64,000 nucleotides of DNA from Echinimonas agarilytica (lineage in GTDB: Bacteria; Pseudomonadota; Gammaproteobacteria; Enterobacterales; Neiellaceae): positions 868,001 to 932,000 of the forward strand of contig NZ_JAMQGP010000001.1 in the NCBI RefSeq assembly GCF_023703465.1, given 5' to 3'. Position numbers and translations under genes: made by a program. Under the pieces are notes generated by a model. It ran no database searches. It had not been told where the DNA came from and was given only the letters and a program-made list of their open reading frames with translations. Below are positions 1 through 8,011 of this stretch, in pieces; the stretch's first letter is position 1, and each line of letters opens with the position of its first letter.

Positions 1-67
1 TCTTCAATAAATATCTATCGGCTGAGGCCTGCGTTGATGGACTAGACCTCGGACGGCGGAATATATA

Positions 68-931
68 CTAAATAATAGAGTCCTGCAAATTCACCACAAT
101 ATTGTCGATGAGCCTAGCTTTGCCTAAAAAAGCGGCCATTAAAACAACATGCTCGGTTGTGTCAGAGTTGGCTGGTGCAAGCGTGTTGGCGTCGCAGATA
201 TCGATGCTGTCTGTTTTAAAACCTTGTTCATCTAGCTGTTGTGACGCGTGTTCAATCAGCTCTGAGTAATTTTTTTCACCTGCACGGACCGCGGTCTCGA
301 TGCCCTTCATCACTTGAGCGAGCAGAGGGGCAATTTGGCGCTGCTCTGAGGTGAGGTAACCGTTGCGTGAGCTCATGGCAAGACCATCGTCTTCTCGAAC
401 CGTAGGTACGCCGATGATGTTGATAGGCAAACACAAATCTTTTGTAAATGCTCGGATCACGGCTAGCTGCTGGAAGTCTTTTTCACCAAAACAGGCAACG
501 TCAGGCTGTACGATATTGAACAGCATGGTCACAACGGTTGCTACACCAGTGAAATGCCCCGGTCGCATCGCACCTTCAAGTACATCGGCCACACCTGGCA
601 CAGAAACTTGGCTTTGAGCATCAAGCCCTTTGGGGTACATGATTGCAGGAGTGGGGCAGAACACTAAGTCAGTTTCGACCTTATCTAATGCTGAGCAATC
701 GTCGGTCAAGGTTCGAGGGTAATTGTCTAAATCTGACGCGTTATTAAACTGCATTGGATTGACAAAAATACTCACCACCACGCGATCGGCGTGCTTAAAA
801 GCTTCTTTGACCAAGGTGAGATGACCTTGATGAAGGTTGCCCATAGTGGGCACAAAGCCGACCTTTAGCCCTTCTTGTTTCCATTCACGCACAGTCTCGC
901 GAATGACATCAATATGCTCGGAAATAATCAT
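68..931 (-). CDS. panC: Pantothenate synthetase
   Basis: Joins pantoate and beta-alanine with ATP to give pantothenate, the last step before coenzyme A synthesis; cytoplasmic. The 287-residue product has the HIGH-type motif HQGH at 34-37 within [10 protein letters not shown] (28-37), the GEKDFQQ segment at 149-155 and the KMSKS-like MSSRN at 186-190. Length is normal for the family. The ATG overlaps the panB stop by 4 bp, so the two are translationally coupled. Upstream positions 1-67 of the window hold no recognisable gene. Motifs are seen; function follows from the family. Confidence 0.97.
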   Translation of the reverse strand: MIISEHIDVIRETVREWKQEGLKVGFVPTMGNLHQGHLTLVKEAFKHADRVVVSIFVNPMQFNNASDLDNYPRTLTDDCSALDKVETDLVFCPTPAIMYPKGLDAQSQVSVPGVADVLEGAMRPGHFTGVATVVTMLFNIVQPDVACFGEKDFQQLAVIRAFTKDLCLPINIIGVPTVREDDGLAMSSRNGYLTSEQRQIAPLLAQVMKGIETAVRAGEKNYSELIEHASQQLDEQGFKTDSIDICDANTLAPANSDTTEHVVLMAAFLGKARLIDNIVVNLQDSII

Positions 932-1725
932 TCGTCAAAGCTCTGCTCAGCTGAAGGGAATATCTCTTGTTCAACTTCTTGTATGTACAAAGCCACAGCC
1001 TTGTGAATATTGCCGGTGGTTTCGAGATAGTTCTTGGAAAAGCTTGGAACATAGCCTGCGGTCAGGCCCAACATATCTTGCATGACTAAGATTTGGCCGT
1101 CGGTGTCTGGGCCCGCTCCAATACCAATGACAGGAATGGTTAAGCTGCGAGCCACGCGTTTAGCAAGCGGTGCAGGAATACACTCAAGTACTAATAGTTG
1201 AACCCCAGCTTTTTCTAGTTCCATGGCCGAGTTGATCAGCTGACGTGCTGCAGCATCACCACGGCCTTGTATTTTAAAGCCCCCGAATACGTTGACCGAC
1301 TGCGGAGTGAGTCCCAAGTGGCCGCATACCGGTACACCGCGATCCACCAAGCCGCTAATGGTTTCAGCGAGCCATTCACCGCCTTCCATCTTGACCATTT
1401 GAGCGCCTGCTCGCATTAATTGAGCTGCGTTTTGATAGGTTTGTTCAGGTGTTGCATAGGACATGAAAGGCATGTCGGCAACAACCATGGCTCGTTTCGC
1501 TGTAGAGGCGACACAGCGTGTATGGTAAGCCATTTGTTCGACGGTCACGGGCAATGTGCTGTCTTCGCCTTGTAACACCATGCCCAGCGAGTCACCGATC
1601 AGAATCAGGTCGATACCGCAGTCGTCGAAGATTTTTGCGAATGAGGCATCATACGCCGTGAGAGTTGCAAACTTTTCACCTTGCTCTTTTTTCTTGAGTA
1701 GGCTTGCGACAGATACTTTTTTCAT
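928..1725 (-). CDS. panB: 3-methyl-2-oxobutanoate hydroxymethyltransferase
   Basis: Transfers a hydroxymethyl group from methylene-tetrahydrofolate to ketoisovalerate, giving ketopantoate. The 265-residue TIM-barrel protein shows the expected metal and active-site residues: D45 in GDSLGM, D84 in VADMPF, K112 and E114 in VKMEGG, and E181 in LECIPAP. It is followed directly by panC with a 4-bp overlap, and folK lies 23 bp upstream in the same direction. Ketoisovalerate, its substrate, comes from the branched-chain pathway that ilvIH (further along the window) feeds. Confidence 0.97.
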   Translation of the reverse strand: MKKVSVASLLKKKEQGEKFATLTAYDASFAKIFDDCGIDLILIGDSLGMVLQGEDSTLPVTVEQMAYHTRCVASTAKRAMVVADMPFMSYATPEQTYQNAAQLMRAGAQMVKMEGGEWLAETISGLVDRGVPVCGHLGLTPQSVNVFGGFKIQGRGDAAARQLINSAMELEKAGVQLLVLECIPAPLAKRVARSLTIPVIGIGAGPDTDGQILVMQDMLGLTAGYVPSFSKNYLETTGNIHKAVALYIQEVEQEIFPSAEQSFDE

Positions 1726-1748
1726 AGTTAAACCTAATTGCGTTCAGA

Positions 1749-2249
1749 TCAGGCCGAATGTTCAAGCTGATGCAAACCGTTGCGTGGACATTGGCTGAGC
1801 AATGTTTGCAAAGGAGTGCCGTCGGGCAATACAAGTTCGGCAGCAATATCAGCTAGAGGATAAAGGACAAACTCCCGTTCGCCCATATGGTAATGCGGAA
1901 TTGTTAGGCGAGGTGTGTGGATAGTTTGGTTGCCAAAAAGCAGTATGTCCAAATCTAAAGTCCGTGGTCCCCAGCGTTCGTCTTTGCGTTGTCGGCCCTG
2001 TTGTTGCTCAATGGACTGCAAGGCATTCAGCAAACCTTCGGGATCCATGGCCGTCTCAATGGCCACTACTGCGTTAATGTAGTCGGGCTGATCAGTCGGG
2101 CCAAGAGGCTTGCTGCAGTACAAAGGAGAAGCCGCAATAAAGCGGCTATTTGTTAGTTTTTTAAGCGCATCAATGGCAACTTGAGCTTGTTGCACAGGAT
2201 GATTAAGATTTGCTCCAACGCCAATGTAGCAAGTCTGCCGTTGCGTCAT
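1749..2249 (-). CDS. folK: 6-hydroxymethyl-7,8-dihydropterin pyrophosphokinase (HPPK)
   Basis: Pyrophosphorylates 6-hydroxymethyl-dihydropterin with ATP in folate synthesis. The 166-residue product carries GANLN at 12-16 and the HPPK signature RWGPRTLDLDILLFG at 92-106, which contains the two Asp residues that bind magnesium. The start codon shares one base with the pcnB stop (TAATG junction at 2247-2251), which suggests coupled translation, the same pcnB-folK arrangement as in E. coli. Folate made here serves panB downstream. Confidence 0.96.
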   Translation of the reverse strand: MTQRQTCYIGVGANLNHPVQQAQVAIDALKKLTNSRFIAASPLYCSKPLGPTDQPDYINAVVAIETAMDPEGLLNALQSIEQQQGRQRKDERWGPRTLDLDILLFGNQTIHTPRLTIPHYHMGEREFVLYPLADIAAELVLPDGTPLQTLLSQCPRNGLHQLEHSA

Positions 2250-3649
2250 TATGATTCTGCATCCTTCTTGGGCTTGTTAGGCGAAGTCCGGCGCCGCCGA
2301 CGGCGGCTTCCTGGGCGTTTGCCTGCTGACCCTGAACCTGCAACTTCTTTTATCAATGAGGCACGTTTATCGCCCGTTGATGTGAGGTACTGTTGCCACC
2401 ACTCTGCTAGGGGTTTTAGCTCGCCACCGTAGACTTCACCTCGCAACAATAAAAAGTCGAATGCTGCACGAATCTTTGGGTGAGTCGATAGCTTCTCTGC
2501 ACGTTTGCCTTGGCGGTTGGGTAAGCGCAATTGCAAGCTCCAGATATCACGAGACACAAGGCTAAAGCGTTTTGGTACCGCGGTCCGTTTTTGCTGGCGG
2601 TCGAGCACTTCACTGGCCGCGATTTGAAACGCCTCAGAAGGTCCGAGTTCAGATTCAGTGGCCAGCTCTCGCGCATTAAATTCAACCAATGGCCACAGCA
2701 TCGCAGCATAGATAAATGCTGGAGTGACGCTTTGATCGTTGTTCACGCGCTCATCCGTATTGCGGAGCGCTGCAAGAATAAAGGCCTCATCCGCTTCTGT
2801 TGCATCGCTGTCAAGAAACGTAACTAAATCAGGGAATAAAGCTTCGAGTAAGCCAAATTCGCGTAGCATCTGGAAGTTTTCTTCGGCTTTACCGGCCAGA
2901 AGTAATTTACAAATTTCGTCAAATAGGCGAGCTGCAGGAATACTGCCCAACAAGTGAGCTAGGTCATGAATTGGGTCTGCTGTGCGAGGTTCGATGGTCA
3001 TGTCGAGTTTGGTGGCAAAACGCACGGCACGAATCATTCGGACCGGATCTTCTCGATAACGCTCAACTGGGTCTCCGATGATTTCGATGCGGCGATTGTT
3101 AATGGCATCTATGCCATTGGCAAAATCAAGCAATGAGTAGTCGGCAATGCTGTAGTAAATAGCATTGATGGTGAAGTCGCGGCGTTCGGCATCTTCTTCG
3201 ATAGTGCCGTAAACATTGTCACGAACAATCATGCCGGCATCATCAAGCTTAGACACTTGATTGCTCTTGGAGTCGTCGTGGTGACCACGCATGGTGGCAA
3301 CTTCGATAATTTCTCGGCCAAACATAATGTGGGCAAGTCGGAAGCGGCGGCCAATTAAACGACAATTGTGAAACAACTTTTTGACCTGCTCTGGGCGGGC
3401 GTTGGTGACAATATCGAAATCTTTTGGCTGCTGGCCTAACAACAAATCGCGTACACCGCCGCCAACAAGGTAGGCTTCAAAGCCTTGCTTGTTGAGGCGG
3501 TACATAACTTTCAAAGCACTTGGGCTGAGTTGTTGACGCGAAATACCGTGCTCGGAACGCGGGATCACCGTGGCTTGCAGCCCTTCGGTGTCGCTAGTGT
3601 TTGTGGTCGCGCTGCGACGGAACAGGTTGAGTACGCGGTTCAGTACCAT
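2249..3649 (-). CDS. pcnB: Poly(A) polymerase I
   Basis: Adds 3' poly(A) tails that mark RNA for decay. In 466 residues (E. coli 465) it has the nucleotidyltransferase core LVGGGVRDLL at 61-70, the metal-binding pair D77/D79 in DFDI, and LIGRRFRLAH near 98-107. The last motif is the one used to tell poly(A) polymerases from CCA-adding enzymes, so I do not call this cca. The C-terminus is a basic tail with six consecutive arginines, plausible for RNA binding. gluQ lies 108 bp upstream in the same orientation. Confidence 0.95.
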   Translation of the reverse strand: MVLNRVLNLFRRSATTNTSDTEGLQATVIPRSEHGISRQQLSPSALKVMYRLNKQGFEAYLVGGGVRDLLLGQQPKDFDIVTNARPEQVKKLFHNCRLIGRRFRLAHIMFGREIIEVATMRGHHDDSKSNQVSKLDDAGMIVRDNVYGTIEEDAERRDFTINAIYYSIADYSLLDFANGIDAINNRRIEIIGDPVERYREDPVRMIRAVRFATKLDMTIEPRTADPIHDLAHLLGSIPAARLFDEICKLLLAGKAEENFQMLREFGLLEALFPDLVTFLDSDATEADEAFILAALRNTDERVNNDQSVTPAFIYAAMLWPLVEFNARELATESELGPSEAFQIAASEVLDRQQKRTAVPKRFSLVSRDIWSLQLRLPNRQGKRAEKLSTHPKIRAAFDFLLLRGEVYGGELKPLAEWWQQYLTSTGDKRASLIKEVAGSGSAGKRPGSRRRRRRTSPNKPKKDAES

Positions 3650-3757
3650 GAAATTAATGGCTCATCGTGTTAAAAGAAGCGCAATTTTAGCAAACTCGCA
3701 GCAAAATAGAACGAAAAGGCTTGTATCTGTTCGCACTATCTTAAAAATTTAGTGAAA

Positions 3758-4660
3758 TCAAAGATTGACGGAGCGTTTCACGCCTAGTTTTTCTCGGTTC
3801 CAGTGCGTTTTTGCCCAGTCGAGAATGTCACTTACGGTCGAATGACGCAATTGTTGAGGAACATGCAGGTTCAAACAGGCCAGCGCTTGGCAAAGTTCTG
3901 GCTGTGGATGTTGCCAGTTAATTGGCGCGGCATGATTTTGCTTGCTGAGTTTATTGCCATGTTCATCAAGCGCAAGCGGGAGGTGTAAATAGGCGGGTGG
4001 CTGTTGTTCAAAATTTTGATATAACGCTATTTGCCAACCCGTTGTTTCTAACAAATCGATGCCCCGCACCACATGGTTTACGCCTTGGCTTAAGTCGTCC
4101 ATTACCACTGCGAGCTGGTAGGCGATGAGACCGTCGCGGCGTTTGATGATGAAATCTTCTTGATTCCACGGTGGATGTAATTCAATCGACCCTAAACGAA
4201 GGTCATGAAAATGGTCGACTCGGTGGTGATGTTTGAAACGGACGGCATGACCTTCAATCGGCAGATGACGATCGCGGCAATGCCCATCATAATGGCCGCC
4301 AATTGATTTCACTCGCTTGCGCGTGCAATCACATGCGTAAGCATGTTGATCCGCCACAAGTTGGTGAATGCGGTCGAGAAAATCTTGCTGATGGGTACTT
4401 TGATATAAAACGCTTTGATCCCAATGCAATCCAAATGCTTCAAGCGCGTTTAAGATCTGGGTATCAGCCCCAGTGACTTGACGAGGTGGATCGATGTCTT
4501 CAATACGCACAAGCCATTCGCCATCAATAGCTTTAGCGTCGAGATAGCTTCCTACTGCGGCAATTAAAGAGCCGAAGTGGAGCGGTCCGGAAGGAGAAGG
4601 AGCAAAGCGCCCACAATATCGGGTGGCAAGTGGGCGCATTAGCTGCGTTGCTCGGGTCAC
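3758..4660 (-). CDS. gluQ: Glutamyl-Q tRNA(Asp) synthetase
   Basis: Attaches glutamate to queuosine in the anticodon of tRNA(Asp); a shortened paralogue of glutamyl-tRNA synthetase without the anticodon-binding half. At 300 residues it has the class I motif region RFAPSPSGPLHFGS (18-31), zinc ligands C110, C112, Y124 and C128, and a KMSKS-like KLSKQ near residue 240. It follows dksA by 15 bp, the conserved dksA-gluQ arrangement. An alternative start is Met8 (4639); the sequence does not decide between them. Confidence 0.95.
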   Translation of the reverse strand: MTRATQLMRPLATRYCGRFAPSPSGPLHFGSLIAAVGSYLDAKAIDGEWLVRIEDIDPPRQVTGADTQILNALEAFGLHWDQSVLYQSTHQQDFLDRIHQLVADQHAYACDCTRKRVKSIGGHYDGHCRDRHLPIEGHAVRFKHHHRVDHFHDLRLGSIELHPPWNQEDFIIKRRDGLIAYQLAVVMDDLSQGVNHVVRGIDLLETTGWQIALYQNFEQQPPAYLHLPLALDEHGNKLSKQNHAAPINWQHPQPELCQALACLNLHVPQQLRHSTVSDILDWAKTHWNREKLGVKRSVNL

Positions 4661-4675
4661 TAGGTGACCTATCGA

Positions 4676-5125
4676 TTAACCCGCTAACTGCTTTTCTTTA
4701 ATCTCAGCTAACGTCTTACAGTCGATGCATTGATCGGCAGTTGGACGAGCTTCTAAACGACGAATGCCAATTTCAATTCCGCATGTATCGCAGTAACCAA
4801 AATCATCTTCTTCGATGAGCTGCAACGTTTTCTCAATTTTCTTAATGAGTTTACGCTCACGGTCACGCGTACGAAGTTCAAGACTGAACTCTTCTTCCTG
4901 AGCTGCGCGATCGACAGGATCTGGGAAGTTTGCAGCTTCGTCCTGCATGTGTGATTTAGTGCGGTCAACTTCTTCACGAAGTTGCTGACGCCACGCTTCC
5001 AAAATCAAACGAAAGTGATTTTGTTGCGGTGTATTCATGTATTCTTCGTCGGCTTTAGCTTGGTAAGGTTCAACCCCTGCTAACGCTAAGATACCGAGAG
5101 ACGTAGTTTTTTTAGACTCAGGCAT
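4676..5125 (-). CDS. dksA: RNA polymerase-binding transcription factor DksA
   Basis: Binds the RNA polymerase secondary channel and works with ppGpp in the stringent response. The 149-residue product (E. coli 151) has the coiled-coil tip acidic pair D69 and D72 in the DPVDRA segment and a four-cysteine zinc finger (C112, C115, C133, C136). It is the canonical zinc-containing DksA. A candidate promoter with a G+C-rich discriminator lies 60-90 bp upstream, compatible with the autorepression known for E. coli dksA. Confidence 0.97.
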   Translation of the reverse strand: MPESKKTTSLGILALAGVEPYQAKADEEYMNTPQQNHFRLILEAWRQQLREEVDRTKSHMQDEAANFPDPVDRAAQEEEFSLELRTRDRERKLIKKIEKTLQLIEEDDFGYCDTCGIEIGIRRLEARPTADQCIDCKTLAEIKEKQLAG

Positions 5126-5432
5126 GCCACATACCCCTATATAAGCAACACCAATTCCAGATCAACTGAAATAATTAGGGCGCTATCTATATCAGAAACT
5201 TCGAGCGCCCGCAATTGTCTTTAGTAACATGACTTAAAAGATTCAACTACTTTTGAAGCCAAGTAATTTGATGTTCTCGGTGCTAATTCGCTGTTTTGAA
5301 CATTGTTTTATGCGTTGTTTCACGAACATGGAGTTTTCTTTTGTGTTGCAGGTCGGTGAAATGAAATTGTGAATTTTGAGAGGGATCGAATACTCTTTGG
5401 ATCAGAATGAGACACGTGATAGGAATGATGTG
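5126..5432. other. Intergenic region between divergent dksA and the secreted protein gene
   Basis: About 307 bp without a convincing gene. The dksA-proximal part holds a 7-bp inverted repeat (5178-5184 and 5204-5210) that brackets a candidate dksA promoter. The distal part contains an in-frame extension of the downstream gene back to 5376, which I do not regard as coding because a better start lies at 5433. The promoter of the plus-strand gene is not evident. Confidence 0.6.
5186..5214 (-). promoter_or_regulatory. Candidate dksA promoter with G+C-rich discriminator
   Basis: Read on the minus strand: TTGCGG (5209-5214), a 17-bp spacer ending in TGA (extended -10), then TATAGA (5186-5191), followed by TAGCGCCC before the expected start point. 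The -35 is weak (3 of 6) and the -10 is 4 of 6. A G+C-rich discriminator is characteristic of promoters inhibited by ppGpp and DksA. Inference from sequence only. Confidence 0.45.
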
Positions 5433-6035
5433 ATGAAATGGAGCAAATTAAGGCTTCTGTCGATGCTTTCTGCAATGGTAGTGAGCACGAATGTGCAGGC
5501 GGTCGATTCAGAAGGAAGCTTTTCAGTGGATGGCGCAGGTTTTCAACCGTGTAGTCAATTTGTGAAGGCGGTAGAGGGGCAGAAAAACGACCTTTACGTG
5601 TATATTGGTTGGGTTGATGGGTATCTAAGTCACTACAATCGCGTAACGCCAAACACTTTTGATATCACGCCTTGGCAAACGCAATATATGACGGTAAAAA
5701 CCCTTCACCTACTTTGTGGTAAGCAACCTCAAGCGCCGTTTGCAACCGCCGTTGAAAGTTTAGTGGTGCAACTTGAACCCCATAAATTAACTGAGCAGTC
5801 TGAGCGCGTGGTGATTTCAGACGGCGACGCTCAAATACAAATATACGTTGCCGTGATTGAACAAATCCAAGCCAAGCTGCAGCACAAGAGCCTGGTTGAT
5901 ACCTATAAAAAAGGCGAGTTTGATGATGCGACTCGCGCTGGCCTAAAACGCTTTCAGCAACAAAGCGGTTTAAAGGTGACTGGCATGCCCGACCAAGATA
6001 CGTTGTTACGCCTGTTACTCGTTCCAAGCCGATAA
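5433..6035 (+). CDS. Secreted protein with C-terminal peptidoglycan-binding-like domain
   Basis: Function unknown. The start is placed at 5433, because AGGAA lies 7 bp upstream and the resulting N-terminus (basic MKWSK, hydrophobic 7-18, cleavage after VQA at 23) is a good signal peptide; a longer frame starts at 5376. The mature protein has a region from about 37 to 110 with two cysteines (C40, C95) that could pair, resembling small periplasmic Rap1a/Tai-like domains. Residues 155-195 (GEFDDATRAGLKRFQQ and following) look like a PG_binding_1 three-helix domain. It sits alone on the plus strand inside the otherwise conserved dksA-sfsA block. The fold assignment is tentative. Confidence 0.75.
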   Translation: MKWSKLRLLSMLSAMVVSTNVQAVDSEGSFSVDGAGFQPCSQFVKAVEGQKNDLYVYIGWVDGYLSHYNRVTPNTFDITPWQTQYMTVKTLHLLCGKQPQAPFATAVESLVVQLEPHKLTEQSERVVISDGDAQIQIYVAVIEQIQAKLQHKSLVDTYKKGEFDDATRAGLKRFQQQSGLKVTGMPDQDTLLRLLLVPSR

Positions 6036-6193
6036 TCGACTTAACGGATACGATGTGGTGGGGCGCTTAGTCGTACCCTGCTATGGGGAATAAGGGTTTA
6101 TACGTACCGGCTGCGGCATTCATATCAGAGTCGATAGCCGGTCGTCATCGTTGGCATCGGTAAAACAATGTTGTGCGCGCAGCACTTGGCCTG

Positions 6194-6871
6194 TTAAGCC
6201 GAAGTGTCATATTCAAACATGCCTCTTAAATCGGGTTTGTAGGTCAGCACTTCAACACCCTGAGCTTTTGCGTTATCGAGCAATACTGCGTATGTGGGGT
6301 CAATATGGTGGGCAGCTAAAACCGAGTCGATGCCGCTGTGAAGGATGCAAAATAGTAAAACAGCTCGATGCCCTTCTTGGGCAATTTTGGTTAACTCCTT
6401 CAAGTGTTTTTGTCCACGTACAGTGACGGTATCAGGAAAGTATCCCTGACCGTCTTCAAGTAATGTGCAGCTCTTAACCTCGACATAGCACTTTTGCTCA
6501 TCACGCGTGAGCAGAAAATCGATTCTGCTGTCCCCGTATTTCACCTCTGGTTTCACCTCGTAATCGGTTAGGCCTTTAACCCGGTTCGACCTCAATGCTT
6601 CGCCCGCAAATTGATTTGCTCTGGCGGTGTTGACGCAGATTAAGTGTCCGTTGCGTTCTGTCAATTCCCAAGTGTGTTGATACTTTCGCGTTGGATTACT
6701 TGAAGTGCTGAACCAAACAGTGTCACCGGCACTGCCACAGTTTGTCATGGCGCCGGTATTGGGCACGTAAATAGTCATTTCACCAGACGCGAGTTCCACA
6801 TCAGCTAAAAAGCGTTTGTAACGTCGGATGAAGGTCGCAGAGCTGAGAGTTGGTTTTACAGTGTGGGCCAT
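6194..6871 (-). CDS. sfsA: SfsA family DNA-binding/nuclease-fold protein (sugar fermentation stimulation)
   Basis: Named for a role in maltose metabolism in E. coli; it binds DNA and has a restriction-endonuclease-like fold, but its exact activity is unsettled. The 225-residue product has the family landmarks [16 protein letters not shown] followed by YVEVKSCTL (a D-ExK arrangement), and [11 protein letters not shown]. The first 16 bp overlap the end of thpR, so the two are probably cotranscribed. In E. coli sfsA sits directly before dksA; here the secreted protein gene on the other strand intervenes. Confidence 0.94.
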   Translation of the reverse strand: MAHTVKPTLSSATFIRRYKRFLADVELASGEMTIYVPNTGAMTNCGSAGDTVWFSTSSNPTRKYQHTWELTERNGHLICVNTARANQFAGEALRSNRVKGLTDYEVKPEVKYGDSRIDFLLTRDEQKCYVEVKSCTLLEDGQGYFPDTVTVRGQKHLKELTKIAQEGHRAVLLFCILHSGIDSVLAAHHIDPTYAVLLDNAKAQGVEVLTYKPDLRGMFEYDTSA

Positions 6872-7359
6872 CGATGTAACTCTTGATAGGTGCCATGGGC
6901 AGATTCGAACAATGAAAAGTGACGCACGCGCCAGTTTAATAGGGGCGCGGGCGCTTGCCAGTCAATACGTTGTGCTAATCGGTGAAACACAGTCACATGT
7001 GGAATGTAGCTGGGATGAGCGGGAGTACGTCCAAATGCGGAAGTTTGGAGATGCACTGCATCTTTGAGTGCAATCAGCTCAGAGCAAGTGTGCCGAGAGC
7101 ACAAGTAACCAATTTGCGGTGTGTTGAATCGCCCAATCTTGTCAATGGATTGATGCCATGAAGGCACCTGAATGGCGCCTAAGGCTGATGCGATATCATC
7201 CACTTGCTGGTTACTGCACTGTCCGATAAAACGCAGTGTGATGTGTAAGTTCTTTGCTACAACGGCGGTGGTTCCTGTTGGCTGATGCGTGCGCTGCCAT
7301 TGAGCAATCGCTTGCTCAATGGATTCAGGTAACGCCAATGCAACAAATAGTCTGGGCAT
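6856..7359 (-). CDS. thpR: RNA 2',3'-cyclic phosphodiesterase (2H family)
   Basis: Hydrolyses RNA 2',3'-cyclic phosphates; formerly LigT, 2'-5' RNA ligase. The 167-residue protein carries the two HxT motifs that define 2H phosphoesterases, HITLRF near residue 44 and HVTVFHR near residue 125. It abuts the preceding 153-residue gene (stop at 7360, start at 7359) and overlaps sfsA by 16 bp, so the three form one transcription unit. Confidence 0.93.
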   Translation of the reverse strand: MPRLFVALALPESIEQAIAQWQRTHQPTGTTAVVAKNLHITLRFIGQCSNQQVDDIASALGAIQVPSWHQSIDKIGRFNTPQIGYLCSRHTCSELIALKDAVHLQTSAFGRTPAHPSYIPHVTVFHRLAQRIDWQAPAPLLNWRVRHFSLFESAHGTYQELHRWPTL

Positions 7360-7821
7360 TTACTCTTGTGTGTCTTTAGCGGCTTTGCTTTTTGCCTGTT
7401 GTGATTTCACAAGCGCTCGCTCCACAGGCCCTAAAATGGCTTCAACATCAGTGGCTCGCCAGCTGGCTTTGGCAACTGCGGTTGCTTCTGAGGCATCGAG
7501 TTGTTGACGATAGGCCGCCAGGTTTACAAACGCTTCATCAATTTCTTGTTTGCGAATGTCCGATGCGTAAGGCCGATAGCCTTTGAGTTCATCCAAGTCG
7601 GCCACGAGCTGGCTTTTAATGATGTCATGCGCCAACCCAATGTCGTTCACATCCAGTGCTTCTTTGAGTGCGAGGGTGTGGCGAATTTCTTTTAGAAGAA
7701 TATCGCTTCGGCTGGTGGTTGCGCCGGAGACAAAACTATCGACCGTCATTCGACTTGCGCCTAAAAAGCAAACAAAGCCCAATGCCAATCCTGCAACTAC
7801 GCCTGAAAATGTGATTTTCAT
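7360..7821 (-). CDS. Small single-pass membrane protein of unknown function
   Basis: I do not recognise the family. The 153-residue product has one N-terminal hydrophobic segment (about 5-25, in a position suited to a membrane anchor or an uncleaved signal), a helical, charged middle rich in Asp, Glu, Lys and Ala, and a basic C-terminal tail (KSQQAKSKAAKD). No cysteine pair or catalytic motif stands out. It is the first gene of the unit with thpR and sfsA and faces hrpB across a 190-bp divergent gap. It has no counterpart at this point in the E. coli gene order. Confidence 0.8.
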   Translation of the reverse strand: MKITFSGVVAGLALGFVCFLGASRMTVDSFVSGATTSRSDILLKEIRHTLALKEALDVNDIGLAHDIIKSQLVADLDELKGYRPYASDIRKQEIDEAFVNLAAYRQQLDASEATAVAKASWRATDVEAILGPVERALVKSQQAKSKAAKDTQE

Positions 7822-8011
7822 GATATCTCAATTGATGATGTGAATGATTTCTGCCGCTATTCTAATTTTTGCTGCGTCAAACTGCTAGATGCGGATCAAT
7901 GCCATTGCATCTGATTGTTTGATTTAGTGTTAGCAACGAACGCTTTGGTTTACTATCGTGCCCATATGCGATTTGCACAACTCTAGAAATTGACCGACCG
8001 ATAGGAATGCC

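Noticed and set aside
5376-5432. N-terminal extension of the secreted protein gene
   Set aside because: Would bury the signal peptide 19 residues in; AGGAA before 5433 fits better.
5320-5652. Open frame on the minus strand upstream of dksA
   Set aside because: No ribosome-binding site or family pattern, and it lies antisense to a supported gene.
6036-6193. Possible tRNA or gene remnant after the secreted protein gene
   Set aside because: No cloverleaf, no TTC loop motif, no frame with family resemblance.
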